The position numbers and the translations under genes are program-made. The notes under the pieces were generated by a model, which had not been told where the DNA came from, ran no database searches, and saw only the letters and a list, made by a program, of their open reading frames with translations. From Microbacteriaceae bacterium (GTDB lineage: Bacteria; Actinomycetota; Actinomycetes; Actinomycetales; Microbacteriaceae), in assembly GCA_016463265.1 (NCBI GenBank), contig JAEMRP010000016.1, positions 2,730 to 12,478 of the forward strand: a stretch of DNA of 9,749 bases. The letters are read 5' to 3'. This document shows, piece after piece, positions 1 through 6,460 of the stretch (position 1 is its first letter; the number at the start of each line of letters is the position of its first letter).

Positions 1-365
1 GCGGTCAGTCCGCGCAAGAAGGTCTCGTAACGGGAAACAGCCGCCGGGGTGAACTGGCCCTGGAGGAGACGGCGAAGCGCGCGGTGGCGAGTGCCGTCAG
101 TCTCGAGCAGTGATCGCCGCGCTTCCTCTTGTTCGGCGTCGACTTCTTCGAGATTAGTGAAGCGCTCGCTCGTGAACGTGTTCGAGTCACGCAGAACCTT
201 GACGATGTCGTGGAAGCGCGCCACGGAATAGAAGCCGCTGCCGTCGTTGCCCTCGTCGTTGAAGTGGATCGGCGCGTTGGCGCGAAGTTCAGCGAACGCG
301 TCCCACGGAGCGCCGTTGCGGAACAGTTCGAGGTCGGCCAGATTGATGCTCGACGTTGAGGTCAT
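1..365 (-). CDS. Cytochrome P450, N-terminal part (cut by window edge)
   Basis: Haem monooxygenase that would use electrons from a ferredoxin to hydroxylate or dealkylate a small organic substrate; soluble and cytoplasmic as in other bacterial P450s. Only the first 121 residues are present, so the I-helix and the haem-binding Cys loop lie outside the window. What is visible fits the family: an opening DLELFRNGAPWDAFAELRANAP (residues 11-32, given here only as a landmark in two pieces: DLELFRNG, PWDAFAELRANAP), a GFYSVARFHDIVKVLRD stretch (44-60), and helix C with H94 and R98 (HxxxR, haem propionate contact) followed by FTPAAVSRYE. ATG at 365-363 is preceded by AAGGAGAT with good spacing. It is divergent from the MarR gene; its likely redox partners are encoded at 5077-6446. 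The substrate cannot be read from this fragment. Confidence 0.9.
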   Translation of the reverse strand, partial: MTSTSSINLADLELFRNGAPWDAFAELRANAPIHFNDEGNDGSGFYSVARFHDIVKVLRDSNTFTSERFTNLEEVDAEQEEARRSLLETDGTRHRALRRLLQGQFTPAAVSRYETFLRGLT

Positions 366-380
366 CACTATCTCCTTCAC

Positions 381-406
381 GAGATTGTTCGGGTGCTAAC
401 AATCTC
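381..406. promoter_or_regulatory. Perfect inverted repeat, probable MarR-type operator
   Basis: GAGATTGTT (381-389) and AACAATCTC (398-406) are exact reverse complements with an 8-base spacer. The repeat lies between the divergent P450 and MarR-family genes and covers the expected start of the P450 transcript, just downstream of a plausible -10 box. MarR proteins are dimers that commonly bind such dyads near their own gene, so repression of the P450 and autoregulation is the natural reading. Binding is inferred. Confidence 0.6.
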
Positions 407-446
407 TGAGAATACCCATTTTTTGTCGCGCGGCAAATTGTTCGGG
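384..446 (+). repeat. Direct repeat ATTGTTCGGG, two copies
   Basis: ATTGTTCGGG occurs at 384-393 and again at 437-446, start to start 53 bases, close to five helical turns. The first copy overlaps the left arm of the inverted repeat. The second has no clear partner nearby, although GAACAAT at 489-495 is the reverse complement of its first seven bases. These may be strong and weak sites for the same regulator. Confidence 0.5.
409..436 (-). promoter_or_regulatory. Putative sigma-70-type promoter for the P450 gene
   Basis: Read on the minus strand, TTGCCG (436-431) and TATTCT (414-409) are separated by 16 bases. Transcription would begin around 402, inside the inverted repeat at 381-406, so a bound regulator would block initiation. 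The boxes are imperfect and the assignment rests on position and similarity only. Confidence 0.4.
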
Positions 447-534
447 CCAAAACGTTATATTGCGTGTCCGAATTTTCCGCGAAGTCGTGAACAATAGAGA
501 AGCGGCGAATGTCGCTGAAATCGGGAGAACAATC

Positions 535-1035
535 ATGGCAGGCGCACACACCCTCGCGGAAACGGAACGACACGTCGCTGAACGGCTCTCGCACATGTCC
601 CTCGATTTTGAGTCGATGGCAATCGTCTCGAACCTGTTCCGCGCAGCCAATGCCGTGCGAAACCACTTTGAACGAACCGTGCTTCACTCGAACGACCTCT
701 CGTGGACGGCGTTCGTCGTGTTGTGGGTCACCTGGATCTGGGACCCGATCGAAACCCGACAAATCGCCGACGAGGGCGGATTCTCGAAAGCGACGCTGAC
801 CGGTGTGCTCGGCACGCTGGAAGGTCGCGGCTATCTCGCCCGGTCAAAGAGCACAACCGATGGGCGACTTGTCATTGTCACCATGACGGACGCGGGGCGA
901 AAGCTCATGGACGACCTGTTCCCCAAGTTCAACAAACAAGAACAAAACATCGCCGGTGCGATCCCGAACGCCGAGCACGCGGCGCTCGCCGAAGCGCTGC
1001 GCCTTGTCACCCAGCGCGCCGAGATGCCTAGCTAG
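535..1035 (+). CDS. MarR-family winged-helix transcriptional regulator
   Basis: A 166-residue dimeric DNA-binding protein, probably the local repressor that senses an aromatic substrate or pathway intermediate. The core matches MarR: LSWTAFVVLWVTWIW (55-69), recognition region IADEGGFSKATLTGVLGTLE (77-96), then wing RGYLARSKSTTDGRLVIV (98-115), with the family's DGR turn at 109-111, and TDAGRKLMDDLFP following. The ATG at 535 was chosen because GGGAGAA sits correctly upstream and the protein then has normal MarR length; the open frame extends further upstream but without a comparable ribosome site. It is divergent from the P450 and its 3' end overlaps the convergent hydrolase gene by 8 bases. 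Probable targets are the dyads at 381-406 and possibly 1778-1797. HpaR, regulator of homoprotocatechuate genes, is also MarR-type, but orthology is not shown. Confidence 0.85.
   Translation: MAGAHTLAETERHVAERLSHMSLDFESMAIVSNLFRAANAVRNHFERTVLHSNDLSWTAFVVLWVTWIWDPIETRQIADEGGFSKATLTGVLGTLEGRGYLARSKSTTDGRLVIVTMTDAGRKLMDDLFPKFNKQEQNIAGAIPNAEHAALAEALRLVTQRAEMPS
1028..1035. other. CTAGCTAG palindrome shared by two convergent stop codons
   Basis: The 8-base palindrome CTAGCTAG encodes Ser-stop (AGC TAG) for the MarR gene on the plus strand and Ser-stop for the hydrolase gene on the minus strand. The two coding regions overlap tail to tail by exactly these 8 bases. No terminator hairpin separates them, so their transcripts probably overlap. 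Confidence 0.8.
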
Positions 1036-1714
1036 CGGCGCTTATGAACCGTTCAAAGATTTCGAGCTGACCGCGCTCGGTGTCGTAGTTGTCTTCGGGA
1101 TGCCACTGCACACCAAACGCCCAACCAGCGGAGTCGATCTTCACGGCCTCGACGTGTCCCTCAGCGGCGCGAGCGATGACGGTGAGCCCCTCGGCGAGTT
1201 TGTCGATTGCTTGGTGGTGGTAGCACGACGCCTCGAGGGTTGGGTCGGTGAGGCCCAGTTCGACGGCGTGTGAGTCAACGGTCACGGACGCGACGTGGCG
1301 CAAATGCGGGCTCTCCATGTGTTGCGTGAGCGTTCCGCCGAGGGCGACGTTCGTGATCTGTAAACCGCGACAAATCGCGAGCATCGGAAGCCCGACCAAA
1401 AGTACGTGACGAATCAGACTCATGTCGACCTCGTCCTGCATCATGTCCATTCCGTACAGTTCGTCAGAAATCGGGTCCTGGCCGTAATTGCGGGGGTCGA
1501 CATCGGCGCCGCCCGGCATCAGAACGCCGTCGATCCCGTTGAGGCGCTCGGTCCAGTCGCTCCCCGGGACGGCGAGGAACGTCAACGGTTCGGCACCCGC
1601 TGCCCAGACGCCTTCCGCCAGGCGGCGAGCGGTCACGATGGCTTCGTAGCGCGTTGCCGACGTGGATTCCGCGAATCGTGCGACGATGGCAATTCGGGGG
1701 CGACGTGCGACCAT
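1028..1714 (-). CDS. Gamma-glutamyl-GABA hydrolase-like class I glutamine amidotransferase (peptidase C26)
   Basis: A 228-residue cytoplasmic hydrolase of the PuuD type, a family that cuts gamma-glutamyl amides such as gamma-glutamyl-GABA in putrescine breakdown. The catalytic triad is visible: C115 in MLAICRGLQI, H205 and E207 in GVQWHPED. The family landmarks PGGADVDPRNYG (67-78), the GGTLTQH run after the nucleophile, and HHQAI (166-170) are all present, so it should be active. ATG at 1714-1712 has GGAGAA upstream. It lies between the MarR gene (convergent) and the catabolic operon (divergent), so it may share control with the operon through the 115-base gap. No gamma-glutamyl ligase of the glutamine synthetase type is in the window, so the substrate is unknown; a gamma-glutamylated aromatic amine is one idea. 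Confidence 0.85.
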   Translation of the reverse strand: MVARRPRIAIVARFAESTSATRYEAIVTARRLAEGVWAAGAEPLTFLAVPGSDWTERLNGIDGVLMPGGADVDPRNYGQDPISDELYGMDMMQDEVDMSLIRHVLLVGLPMLAICRGLQITNVALGGTLTQHMESPHLRHVASVTVDSHAVELGLTDPTLEASCYHHQAIDKLAEGLTVIARAAEGHVEAVKIDSAGWAFGVQWHPEDNYDTERGQLEIFERFISAAS

Positions 1715-1744
1715 GATTGTTCTCCGAAATCATTACAAATAGGG

Positions 1745-1777
1745 TTAGCGTTCGACATTCAGTATGGCGTACGCTAA
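1745..1777. promoter_or_regulatory. Spaced inverted repeat in divergent promoter region
   Basis: TTAGCGT (1745-1751) and ACGCTAA (1771-1777) are reverse complements separated by 19 bases; the right arm also lies in a small palindrome GCGTACGC (1767-1774). The repeat directly abuts the stronger palindrome at 1778-1797. Weak boxes TTCGAC (1751-1756) and CTAAAT (1774-1779), 17 bases apart, could be the operon promoter. This is suggestive only. Confidence 0.35.
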
Positions 1778-1797
1778 ATCATTAGTATCCTAATGAT
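1778..1797. promoter_or_regulatory. Perfect palindrome, probable operator of the catabolic operon
   Basis: ATCATTAG (1778-1785), spacer TATC, then CTAATGAT (1790-1797): a perfect 8-base dyad of the size bound by MarR, TetR or GntR dimers. It lies 33 bases before the GTG of the dehydrogenase gene and would cover the transcription start of the weak promoter boxes at 1751 and 1774. AAATCATTA, the left half, recurs at 1727-1735 close to the start of the divergent hydrolase gene. Its sequence differs from the dyad at 381-406, so a second regulator outside the window is possible. Confidence 0.6.
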
Positions 1798-1829
1798 GTT
1801 CTGTTCCATACCCCGAAGGAGTGGTGTTC

Positions 1830-3293
1830 GTGCACACGATTGATGTTGCCGGTGTCCAGGTTGACACACGCCACTACGTCAATGGCGAACGCCTCGCGTC
1901 ACCCGCGACGTACACGAACACGTCGCCTATTGACGGGTCGTTCCTCGGCGAGATCGCCCGCGGTGACGCCGATGCGGTGAATGCTGCGGTTGCCGCTGCC
2001 CGGGCTGCGTTTCCCGCCTGGTCCAAGCTAGGGCCGAAGAAACGTGGCGAACTCCTCAATAAACTGGCCGATCTGGTCGAGGCAAACGTGGAAGTACTCG
2101 CGAACATCGAGACGCTCGACAACGGCGCGCTACTTCGCTCGCACCTGCGGGGCGTCATGCCGCGCGTTGCGATGAACATTCGATTCTTTGCGGACTATGC
2201 CATCAACGATCTTCACCACGAGGCGTTCGAGACGCGTGGGCATACCAACAACATCACGTGGGACCCGTCCGGGGTTGCCGCGCTCATTACCCCGTGGAAT
2301 GCGCCGCTCATGCTCGCGACGTGGAAGATCGGGCCAGCGCTCGCCGCTGGTGACACGGTCGTTCTCAAACCGGCGGAGTGGACTCCGCTCACCGCGTCGT
2401 ATTTCGCGGATCTGACAAAGCAGGCCGGAATACCCGATGGTGTTTTCAACGTGGTTTTTGGTTACGGCACTGAGGCCGGCGCCGCTCTCACCGCTCACAC
2501 GGGCGTTTCGCGCATCTCGTTTACGGGTTCTGTTCCGACGGCGAAAATAATCGCGCGCGCAGCCGCCGACAATCTCACGCCCGTCTCGTTCGAATTGGGG
2601 GGCAAAAGCCCGTGCATCGTCATGGCGGATGCCGACCTCGACCTTGCTGCGGAAATTGCCGTCGAACAATACGACAACGCGGGCCAGGTGTGTCTCTCGG
2701 GGACCCGAATTCTTGTTCACGAGTCGGTTGCGGATGCGTTCGCCGAGAAGTTCCGCCGCAAAGTCGCTGCGCTGAAGCAGGGCGACCCTCGTGATCCCGA
2801 CACCGACATCGGGCCGCAGGTTCACCAGGTTCACTTCGATCGCATCAAAGGTTTTGTCGACCGTGCGACGACCGAAGGCCAGGACATCGTCTGGGGTGGC
2901 GGACCGAACACTGAACTCGGCGGGCTCTACTTCCAGCCGACTCTCGTCAAGAACCCAGCTCCTGGCAGCGAAATCGTCTCGGCCGAGATCTTTGGTCCAG
3001 TGCTGTGCATGCAGACCTTCACGACCGACGACGAGGTCATCGCGATGGCGAACGGGACCGAATTCGGTTTGGCGGCTGTCGTTGTGTCGGGGGATCGCGA
3101 CCACGCGAAACGCATCACCGATGAACTCGTTGCGGGAACGATTTGGGTTAACTGTTTCTTTGTCCGCGACCTACGCGCCCCCTTCGGCGGATCAAAAAAA
3201 TCAGGAATCGGCCGCGATGGCGGAACCTGGTCGTTCGATTTTTACGCGGACGTCAAAAACACTGTTGTCTCACCAAACGGATGGAAGGAATAA
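1830..3293 (+). CDS. hpaE: Aldehyde dehydrogenase, HpaE-like (5-carboxymethyl-2-hydroxymuconate semialdehyde dehydrogenase type)
   Basis: NAD(P)-dependent cytoplasmic enzyme that would oxidise the semialdehyde formed by extradiol ring cleavage to the dicarboxylic or tricarboxylic acid. Of 487 residues, the full ALDH set is visible: ITPWNAPLMLATWKIGPAL near the cofactor site, LKPAEWTP, general base E255 in FELGGKSP, catalytic C288 in GQVCLSGTR, EIFGPVL, and a C-terminal FFVRDLRAPFGG followed by SGIGRDGG. The RDLR-PFGG segment is typical of HpaE and of 2-hydroxymuconic semialdehyde dehydrogenases (DmpC/XylG). HpaE is preferred because HpaD- and HpaG-like genes follow. GTG 1830 is chosen because GAAGGAG (1815-1821) would overlap the in-frame GTG at 1821 but sits 8 bases before 1830. 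First gene of the operon. Confidence 0.85.
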   Translation: MHTIDVAGVQVDTRHYVNGERLASPATYTNTSPIDGSFLGEIARGDADAVNAAVAAARAAFPAWSKLGPKKRGELLNKLADLVEANVEVLANIETLDNGALLRSHLRGVMPRVAMNIRFFADYAINDLHHEAFETRGHTNNITWDPSGVAALITPWNAPLMLATWKIGPALAAGDTVVLKPAEWTPLTASYFADLTKQAGIPDGVFNVVFGYGTEAGAALTAHTGVSRISFTGSVPTAKIIARAAADNLTPVSFELGGKSPCIVMADADLDLAAEIAVEQYDNAGQVCLSGTRILVHESVADAFAEKFRRKVAALKQGDPRDPDTDIGPQVHQVHFDRIKGFVDRATTEGQDIVWGGGPNTELGGLYFQPTLVKNPAPGSEIVSAEIFGPVLCMQTFTTDDEVIAMANGTEFGLAAVVVSGDRDHAKRITDELVAGTIWVNCFFVRDLRAPFGGSKKSGIGRDGGTWSFDFYADVKNTVVSPNGWKE

Positions 3294-3297
3294 CCCC

Positions 3298-4209
3298 ATG
3301 GGCGAAGTAGTAGGAGCAGGTCTTCTCGCACACGTACCCACGATCATGTTGCCGGAGGCGGTTCGCAAAGACCTCAACAACGGCGAAGAACTGAGCCTGG
3401 TTCCCGGACTGCGGAAGCTTCGCGCGGACGTGTTCGAGACGCTCGACTACGACACCGTCGTCGTTCTGGACAGCCACTGGGCGACGACCGTCGAATTCGT
3501 CGTGACCTCGGCGGCAGAGCGCTCGGGACTCTTCACCTCGGAAGAACTGCCGCGTGGAATGACCCAGATTCCCTATGCCATCAAGGGTGACCCCGAACTT
3601 GCAAAATCACTCGCCAAATATGACGAGAAGAACGGAACGTGGATCACCCCGATCGCCGATCCGCACTTGCCGATTTTCTATGCGACGGTGAACCTGTGGC
3701 ACTACCTTGGCCGCGGGCTCGACGAAAAGGCGTGGATTTCGCTCTCCGTCTGCCAGACCGGAACGCCAGAAGACTTCATTCGTGCTGGGCGCGCGCTCGG
3801 TGAGGCCATTCGCGACTCCGATCGCAAGGTTCTTCTTCTCGCGTCGGGCGCACTATCCCACACGTTCCACAAGCTCCGCGATCTGCGCAAGCACGAATCG
3901 AGTGACCCGACGAACATCTACACGCCCGAGGCCTACCAGTATGACCTCAAGGTCCTCGAGTGGATGAAGGCCGGCGACCACGCCGCTATCCTCGACGACT
4001 TCGACACGTTCAAGAAGTACAAGCCGGAAGCAGGTTTCTACCACTACCTCGCGATGGCGGGCGCACTGGGCGAAGAGAACTTCACCGCCAAGGGCGAGAT
4101 GTACAGCGAATACGAGAACTCGATTGGGACCGGCCAGGTTCACGTGTGGTTCTCGAAGCCCGAGGGCGGATTCGCGCAACCAAAGGACCTGGTGCTATCG
4201 CGTGACTGA
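3298..4209 (+). CDS. hpaD: Class III extradiol ring-cleavage dioxygenase, HpaD/HpcB-like (homoprotocatechuate 2,3-dioxygenase type)
   Basis: Non-haem Fe(II) enzyme of the LigB superfamily that opens a catechol ring next to the hydroxyls; for HpcB the substrate is 3,4-dihydroxyphenylacetate. The 303-residue protein has probable iron ligands H12 (LLAHVPTIM) and H60 (VVLDSHWATT), a probable acid-base His188 in LASGALSHTF, and a probable third ligand E244 in KPEAGFYHY, by recalled alignment with E. coli HpcB. TSEELPRGM (80-88) and the end SIGTGQVHVWF also follow HpcB. About 20 residues trail the usual end. ATG 3298 has GGAAGGAA just upstream, overlapping the end of the dehydrogenase gene; the longer upstream open frame is only a shadow. 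Substrate could be another substituted catechol. Confidence 0.85.
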   Translation: MGEVVGAGLLAHVPTIMLPEAVRKDLNNGEELSLVPGLRKLRADVFETLDYDTVVVLDSHWATTVEFVVTSAAERSGLFTSEELPRGMTQIPYAIKGDPELAKSLAKYDEKNGTWITPIADPHLPIFYATVNLWHYLGRGLDEKAWISLSVCQTGTPEDFIRAGRALGEAIRDSDRKVLLLASGALSHTFHKLRDLRKHESSDPTNIYTPEAYQYDLKVLEWMKAGDHAAILDDFDTFKKYKPEAGFYHYLAMAGALGEENFTAKGEMYSEYENSIGTGQVHVWFSKPEGGFAQPKDLVLSRD

Positions 4210-5080
4210 GTACCGCCGAATCCTTCTGGACGGGTATCCGACGCAGGTTCTGCGTGATGGGGAGAACCTCGTCGCTGATGACGGTCGTGTCGTTGCGATT
4301 GAGCACGCGATTCACCTCGCGCCGGCCGAGCCGACCAAGATCATCGCCGTGCACCTCAATTTCGATAGCCGAACCCAAGAGTTCATGACGAAACTCCCCG
4401 CGGCGCCGACCTATTTTCACAAGCCGATAACGGCGCTCAACACCCACAAAGGCGCGGTAGTGCGTCCGGCAGGGTGCAAGTGGCTCAACTACGAGGGTGA
4501 AATTGTCATCGTCATCGGAAAGACGTGCCGCAACATCGCTCCCGAGGACGCCGCCGAATACATCGCGGGGTACACCGTCGGAAACGACTACGGGTTGCAC
4601 GATTTCCGCGACACCGACGCGGGCTCGATGCTGCGAGTGAAGGGTTCGGACACCCTCGCTCCGGTTGGCCCCGGACTCGTCACCGATTGGGATTTCCGCA
4701 ACAAGATGCTTCGCACCTATGTCAACGGTGAAGTCAAGCAAGAAGACAACACCGACAACATGGAGTGGGACATGCACTACCTCGTTGCCGACATCGCACG
4801 AACGATCACGCTGGTTCCCGGCGACATGTTGTTCTCGGGGACGCCCGCCCATTCGCGACCCGTCCAGCCCGGCGATGTCGTCGAGGTCGAGGTCGAAGGC
4901 CTCGGTCGCCTCACCAACCACATCGTGGAAGGTCCGACCCCCATCCGCACGGACGTCGGAGCCCAGCCGACCGAGAGCGAAGAGGTTGTGTCGACCGCGA
5001 TGGGCGGTGACTGGGAGTTCCGCGGAATCCGCACACCGTCTAAAGATTTGTACCCGTCAACAGTGGAGGAGAAAGAATGA
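4202..5080 (+). CDS. hpaG: FAH-family isomerase/decarboxylase, HpaG-like
   Basis: Fumarylacetoacetate-hydrolase-fold enzyme expected to handle the acid made by the dehydrogenase: decarboxylation and/or isomerisation of the hydroxymuconate, as HpaG does. Visible features: metal ligands E98 and E100 in NYEGEIVIVIGKT, D129 in GNDYGLHDF, KGSDTLAPVGPGLVT (148-161), GDMLFSGTP (207-215), and VEGLGRLTNHIVEG near the core end. The GTG start overlaps the dioxygenase gene by 8 bases and is the first start after that junction. At 292 residues it is a single FAH domain, unlike the two-domain E. coli HpaG, and it carries a polar tail of nearly 50 residues (245-292) after the usual end. A 2-keto-4-pentenoate hydratase-like or acylpyruvase role is possible instead. 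Confidence 0.8.
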   Translation: MTEYRRILLDGYPTQVLRDGENLVADDGRVVAIEHAIHLAPAEPTKIIAVHLNFDSRTQEFMTKLPAAPTYFHKPITALNTHKGAVVRPAGCKWLNYEGEIVIVIGKTCRNIAPEDAAEYIAGYTVGNDYGLHDFRDTDAGSMLRVKGSDTLAPVGPGLVTDWDFRNKMLRTYVNGEVKQEDNTDNMEWDMHYLVADIARTITLVPGDMLFSGTPAHSRPVQPGDVVEVEVEGLGRLTNHIVEGPTPIRTDVGAQPTESEEVVSTAMGGDWEFRGIRTPSKDLYPSTVEEKE

Positions 5081-5268
5081 TCAAGATCGACGTCGACATG
5101 GCCAAGTGCCAGCACTATGGCCAGTGCGTGTTTGAAGCCCCCAGCGTCTTCGAACTCAATAACGACGACAAACTCGAGTACACGGCGACCGCCGATGATT
5201 CGGAGCGCGCAAATGTCGAGGCCGCGATTGACGTGTGTCCGATGCAGGCAATCCGCATCGTCGAATAA
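5077..5268 (+). CDS. P450-type ferredoxin, probably [3Fe-4S]
   Basis: A 63-residue iron-sulfur electron carrier that would pass electrons from the adjacent reductase to a P450, most simply the one at 1-365. The cluster motif is C11-x2-Y14-x2-C17 and C54-P55; three cysteines with a non-Cys residue at the fourth position is the arrangement known for actinobacterial single-cluster P450 ferredoxins. The central ligand position is Tyr here. The sequence between (FEAPSVFELNNDDKLEY) matches the family. ATG 5077 overlaps the previous stop (ATGA), and GGAGGAGAAAGA lies immediately before it, so translation is coupled and probably strong, fitting a carrier needed in excess. Sure of the family; the 3Fe form is inferred from the motif. 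Confidence 0.9.
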   Translation: MIKIDVDMAKCQHYGQCVFEAPSVFELNNDDKLEYTATADDSERANVEAAIDVCPMQAIRIVE

Positions 5269-5276
5269 GCACCCTC

Positions 5277-6446
5277 ATGTCTCATCCCGTTCTCATCGTT
5301 GGTGCGTCGATGGGTGGACTCCGCACTGCCGAGGCGCTTCGGCGCTTTGGTTACGTCGGTCCCATCACGGTCATCGGCGATGAGCCCTACGCGCCCTACA
5401 ACCGGCCGCCCTTGTCGAAAGAGGTTCTTGCCGAGACGGTGAGCCACGAGGCGGTCGCGTTCGAACAGCGCGAATCAACGGCGGACGTCAATTGGGTGTT
5501 GGGGACACGCGTCGAGTCGGCGGATCTCGAACACAACATTGTGACCGATGCGAACGGTGACGTTCACCCCTATTCGGCACTGGTCATTGCCACGGGGCTG
5601 CGACCTCGACGGTTGAATGTTGCCAACGGCGAATTGCGAGGTCGTCACGCGGTGCGAACGCTTGATGATGCCATCGCGCTTCGCGCTGACCTCAAACCCG
5701 GTGCGAGGGTTGTCATTGTCGGCGCGGGATTCATCGGCTGTGAAGTGGCGGCGACGGCCCGCACACTCGGTTGCGACGTCACCGTCGTTGCCCCCGGAAT
5801 TAGCCCGATGCAACGATCGTTGGGGACGGAACTCGCCGCCGAGATGCAGCGCCGCCACGAAGCGAAGGGTGTCGTTTTCCGCCTGAAAACGGCGGTAACT
5901 GACCTCGTCGGCGAATCTGCAGTCGAAGGCGTCGTTCTGGATGACGGAACCACGGTGCCGTGCGATGTTCTGGTCGAAGCGATCGGTTCGCACGAGAATA
6001 CCGAATGGCTCGAGGGAAACGACCTCAACTTGTCCGCCGGTGTACTCGTCAATAACGACCTTCGAGCGATGCGGCAGAACGGTGTTCCGTGGAACAACGT
6101 GTTTGTCGTCGGTGATGTTGCCCGTTTTCCGAATCCCGCCTATGACGACGACGCTCGCCAAATCGAGCACTGGAACATACCGACCGAGACGGCAAAACGC
6201 GTCGCCCAAGTTTTCACGGAACAAGCACAGGGCGAGTTCCGTCCCATCCCGTCGTTCTGGACCGACCAGTACGACAACCACCTGCTCGCATACGGCGTGC
6301 TGGCGCTCGCCGACGACGTGAAGCTGATCGATGGAGACATCACCGGTGACTGCGTTTTCGGTTACTACCGATCGGGAAAAATGGTCGGTGTTTGCGGAAT
6401 CGGCATGCGCTCAGTGGTGCAGAGCTACCGCGCTAACTTTGTCTAA
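5277..6446 (+). CDS. FAD-dependent NAD(P)H ferredoxin reductase (putidaredoxin/rhodocoxin reductase type)
   Basis: A 389-residue flavoprotein that takes electrons from NAD(P)H and reduces the ferredoxin encoded just upstream. It has the two-dinucleotide fold of pyridine nucleotide-disulfide reductases: FAD site VLIVGASMGGLRTAE (5-19), PYNRPPLSKE (40-49), ATGLRPRRL, NAD(P) site VVIVGAGFIGCEVAAT (145-160), second FAD site VFVVGDVARFPN (275-286), then a reductase C-terminal domain starting near PSFWTDQYDN (325-334). There is no CxxxxC redox pair, as expected for this branch. ATG 5277, 8 bases after the ferredoxin stop, begins the protein directly before the FAD motif as in homologues. No good Shine-Dalgarno is seen, so translation probably relies on coupling to the ferredoxin gene. 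Confidence 0.9.
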   Translation: MSHPVLIVGASMGGLRTAEALRRFGYVGPITVIGDEPYAPYNRPPLSKEVLAETVSHEAVAFEQRESTADVNWVLGTRVESADLEHNIVTDANGDVHPYSALVIATGLRPRRLNVANGELRGRHAVRTLDDAIALRADLKPGARVVIVGAGFIGCEVAATARTLGCDVTVVAPGISPMQRSLGTELAAEMQRRHEAKGVVFRLKTAVTDLVGESAVEGVVLDDGTTVPCDVLVEAIGSHENTEWLEGNDLNLSAGVLVNNDLRAMRQNGVPWNNVFVVGDVARFPNPAYDDDARQIEHWNIPTETAKRVAQVFTEQAQGEFRPIPSFWTDQYDNHLLAYGVLALADDVKLIDGDITGDCVFGYYRSGKMVGVCGIGMRSVVQSYRANFV

Positions 6447-6460
6447 AGAAAGGGTTCGAC

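Noticed and set aside
460..534. Upstream extension of the MarR frame
   Set aside because: It would add 25 unconserved residues from a non-ATG start within the regulatory region and lacks a ribosome site.
2130..3104. Long minus-strand open frame (324 codons) opposite the aldehyde dehydrogenase
   Set aside because: Its translation has no recognisable domain, is rich in Arg and low-complexity stretches, and it lies wholly inside a clearly real gene; high-GC codon bias produces such antisense frames.
2791..3297. Upstream extension of the dioxygenase reading frame
   Set aside because: The extra residues lie in another frame of the dehydrogenase gene and look random; the ATG at 3298 has a good ribosome site and starts at the family's usual N terminus.
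4082..4921. Minus-strand open frame (279 codons) opposite the HpaG-like gene
   Set aside because: It spans the junction of two well-supported plus-strand genes, shows no motif, and mirrors their codon positions.
5475..6281. Minus-strand open frame (268 codons) opposite the ferredoxin reductase
   Set aside because: Antisense to conserved FAD and NAD motifs; no family resemblance.
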